Part shown: one piece after another, positions 6,659 to 7,312 of the stretch
How the letters are laid out: every line of letters starts with the position of its first letter
Numbering within the stretch: position 1 is the stretch's first letter
Assembly (NCBI GenBank): GCA_020431745.1
Contig: JAGQHR010000145.1
Location: forward strand, 1 to 7,312
DNA: 7,312 nucleotides
From: Candidatus Eiseniibacteriota bacterium
GTDB taxonomy: Bacteria > Eisenbacteria > RBG-16-71-46 > CAIMUX01
Direction: 5' to 3'
The notes under the pieces: generated by a model
Databases searched by the model: none
Told to the model about the DNA's origin: nothing
What the model saw: only the letters and a program-made list of their open reading frames with translations
Position numbers and translations under genes: made by a program

Positions 6659-7312
6659 CGTCGGCGCGGGCGAGGAGCCGCCTCGTCCAGAGCGCGAGCA
6701 TGACCGAGGTCGCGAGCAGCAATGCTCCCGTCACCTGATGCGCGGTCACGAGCGTCACTTCGTACGCGGGTGGCCGAACGGCATCCTGGTCGTAGACGAG
6801 CGCGAGCAGCGCGGCGATCCCCAGCAGCAGCTGAACTCCGATGAGGTTGACGAGCCAACGGCCGAGCTGCCGCACCCGCGGAACCTGTTCGTGCAGATGG
6901 GCCGCCCGCATCCCCACCACCAACGCGAGCACGATGACGAGCCCCGCCATCGTCAAATGCAGATGCAGCCCGGCCGAGGTGTGCCGCACGAAGGCGCCCA
7001 GCACCAGTTGGACGACGAGACCCAGGACCAGGAGCGCGCTCAGGTTCTGCTCCTTCCGTGCATCGGCACTGCCGACCGCCCGGGCCGGTTCGCGCCACGC
7101 CGGGGAACAGAAGACCGCGAGCGCGACCATGGTGGCGAAGAAGACCTGACCGAAGACGCCATGCACGAGCGCCAGGGTCAGGTTGGGGGCGGTGTCCGTG
7201 GGCGAGGTCGAAGTCGTGAACCGTCCGGTCACCCGCAGACCGCCCATGATTCCCTGGATGATGACCATCGCGAGGGCGATCAGCGAGAGTCGCTTGATCC
7301 AGGTGCGCGGTT
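6651..7312 (-). CDS. ctaA: Heme A synthase, COX15/CtaA family (5' end cut by window edge)
   Basis: This membrane enzyme oxidises the C8 methyl of heme O to the formyl of heme A, the cofactor of aa3-type cytochrome oxidases. The visible part is 219 residues of a protein usually of about 300 or more. It starts in a helix with the family motif QGIMGGLRV, followed by LVHGVFGQ (His50 of the visible part), a helix, LGAFVRHTSAGLHLH (His110, 116, 118), more helices, and TAHQVTGALLLA (His191). The regularly placed helix-end histidines are the expected heme ligands, and about five or six hydrophobic helices can be picked out. It ends in the basic tail RRLLARADAT with TGA at 6653-6651. The N-terminal helices and the start lie beyond the right edge. 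CtaA is normally near ctaB and the oxidase genes, so those may lie further right. The 3' end overlaps the converging gene by 8 bp. Confidence 0.9.
   Translation of the reverse strand, partial: PRTWIKRLSLIALAMVIIQGIMGGLRVTGRFTTSTSPTDTAPNLTLALVHGVFGQVFFATMVALAVFCSPAWREPARAVGSADARKEQNLSALLVLGLVVQLVLGAFVRHTSAGLHLHLTMAGLVIVLALVVGMRAAHLHEQVPRVRQLGRWLVNLIGVQLLLGIAALLALVYDQDAVRPPAYEVTLVTAHQVTGALLLATSVMLALWTRRLLARADAT

Overview
The window looks like chromosomal DNA from a high-GC, respiring bacterium. The coding regions are rich in G/C-ending codons, and there is a heme A synthase (so an aa3-type oxidase is likely), a transmembrane hybrid histidine kinase and an EF-G-2-type translation GTPase. The mix would fit a Gemmatimonadota/Eisenbacteria/Planctomycetota-like lineage, but that placement is a guess. 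I see no transposase, integrase, CRISPR array, tRNA or rRNA.

Layout. (1) Positions 1-1951, minus strand: most of an elongation-factor-G paralog whose C-terminus runs off the left edge. It resembles EF-G-2 (EFG II) rather than housekeeping EF-G, and its GTPase motifs are unusual. (2) About 1952-2606: a long divergent intergenic stretch with no convincing protein gene. It holds a dense series of perfect inverted repeats (strongest at 2229-2359), many of them mutually exclusive, as expected for a structured or switching RNA. A second cluster at 2607-2711, with a UUCG-capped stem, runs into the uncertain N-terminus of the next gene. (3) About 2607-4691, plus strand: a hybrid histidine kinase with two membrane helices, HisKA, HATPase_c, a degenerate receiver and an intact receiver. 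(4) 4692-4813: a short spacer with a hairpin and a possible promoter. (5) 4814-6658, plus strand: a 614-residue Rossmann-type protein of unknown function. (6) 6651-7312, minus strand: the C-terminal part of a CtaA/Cox15 heme A synthase, converging on and overlapping the Rossmann gene by 8 bp.

The genes do not form one obvious pathway. The EF-G paralog and the kinase are divergent, the kinase and the Rossmann protein are codirectional but probably separately promoted, and ctaA belongs to a transcription unit entering from the right. The parts most worth following up are the structured intergenic region ahead of the kinase, the pseudo-receiver inside the kinase, and the G-domain of the EF-G paralog.
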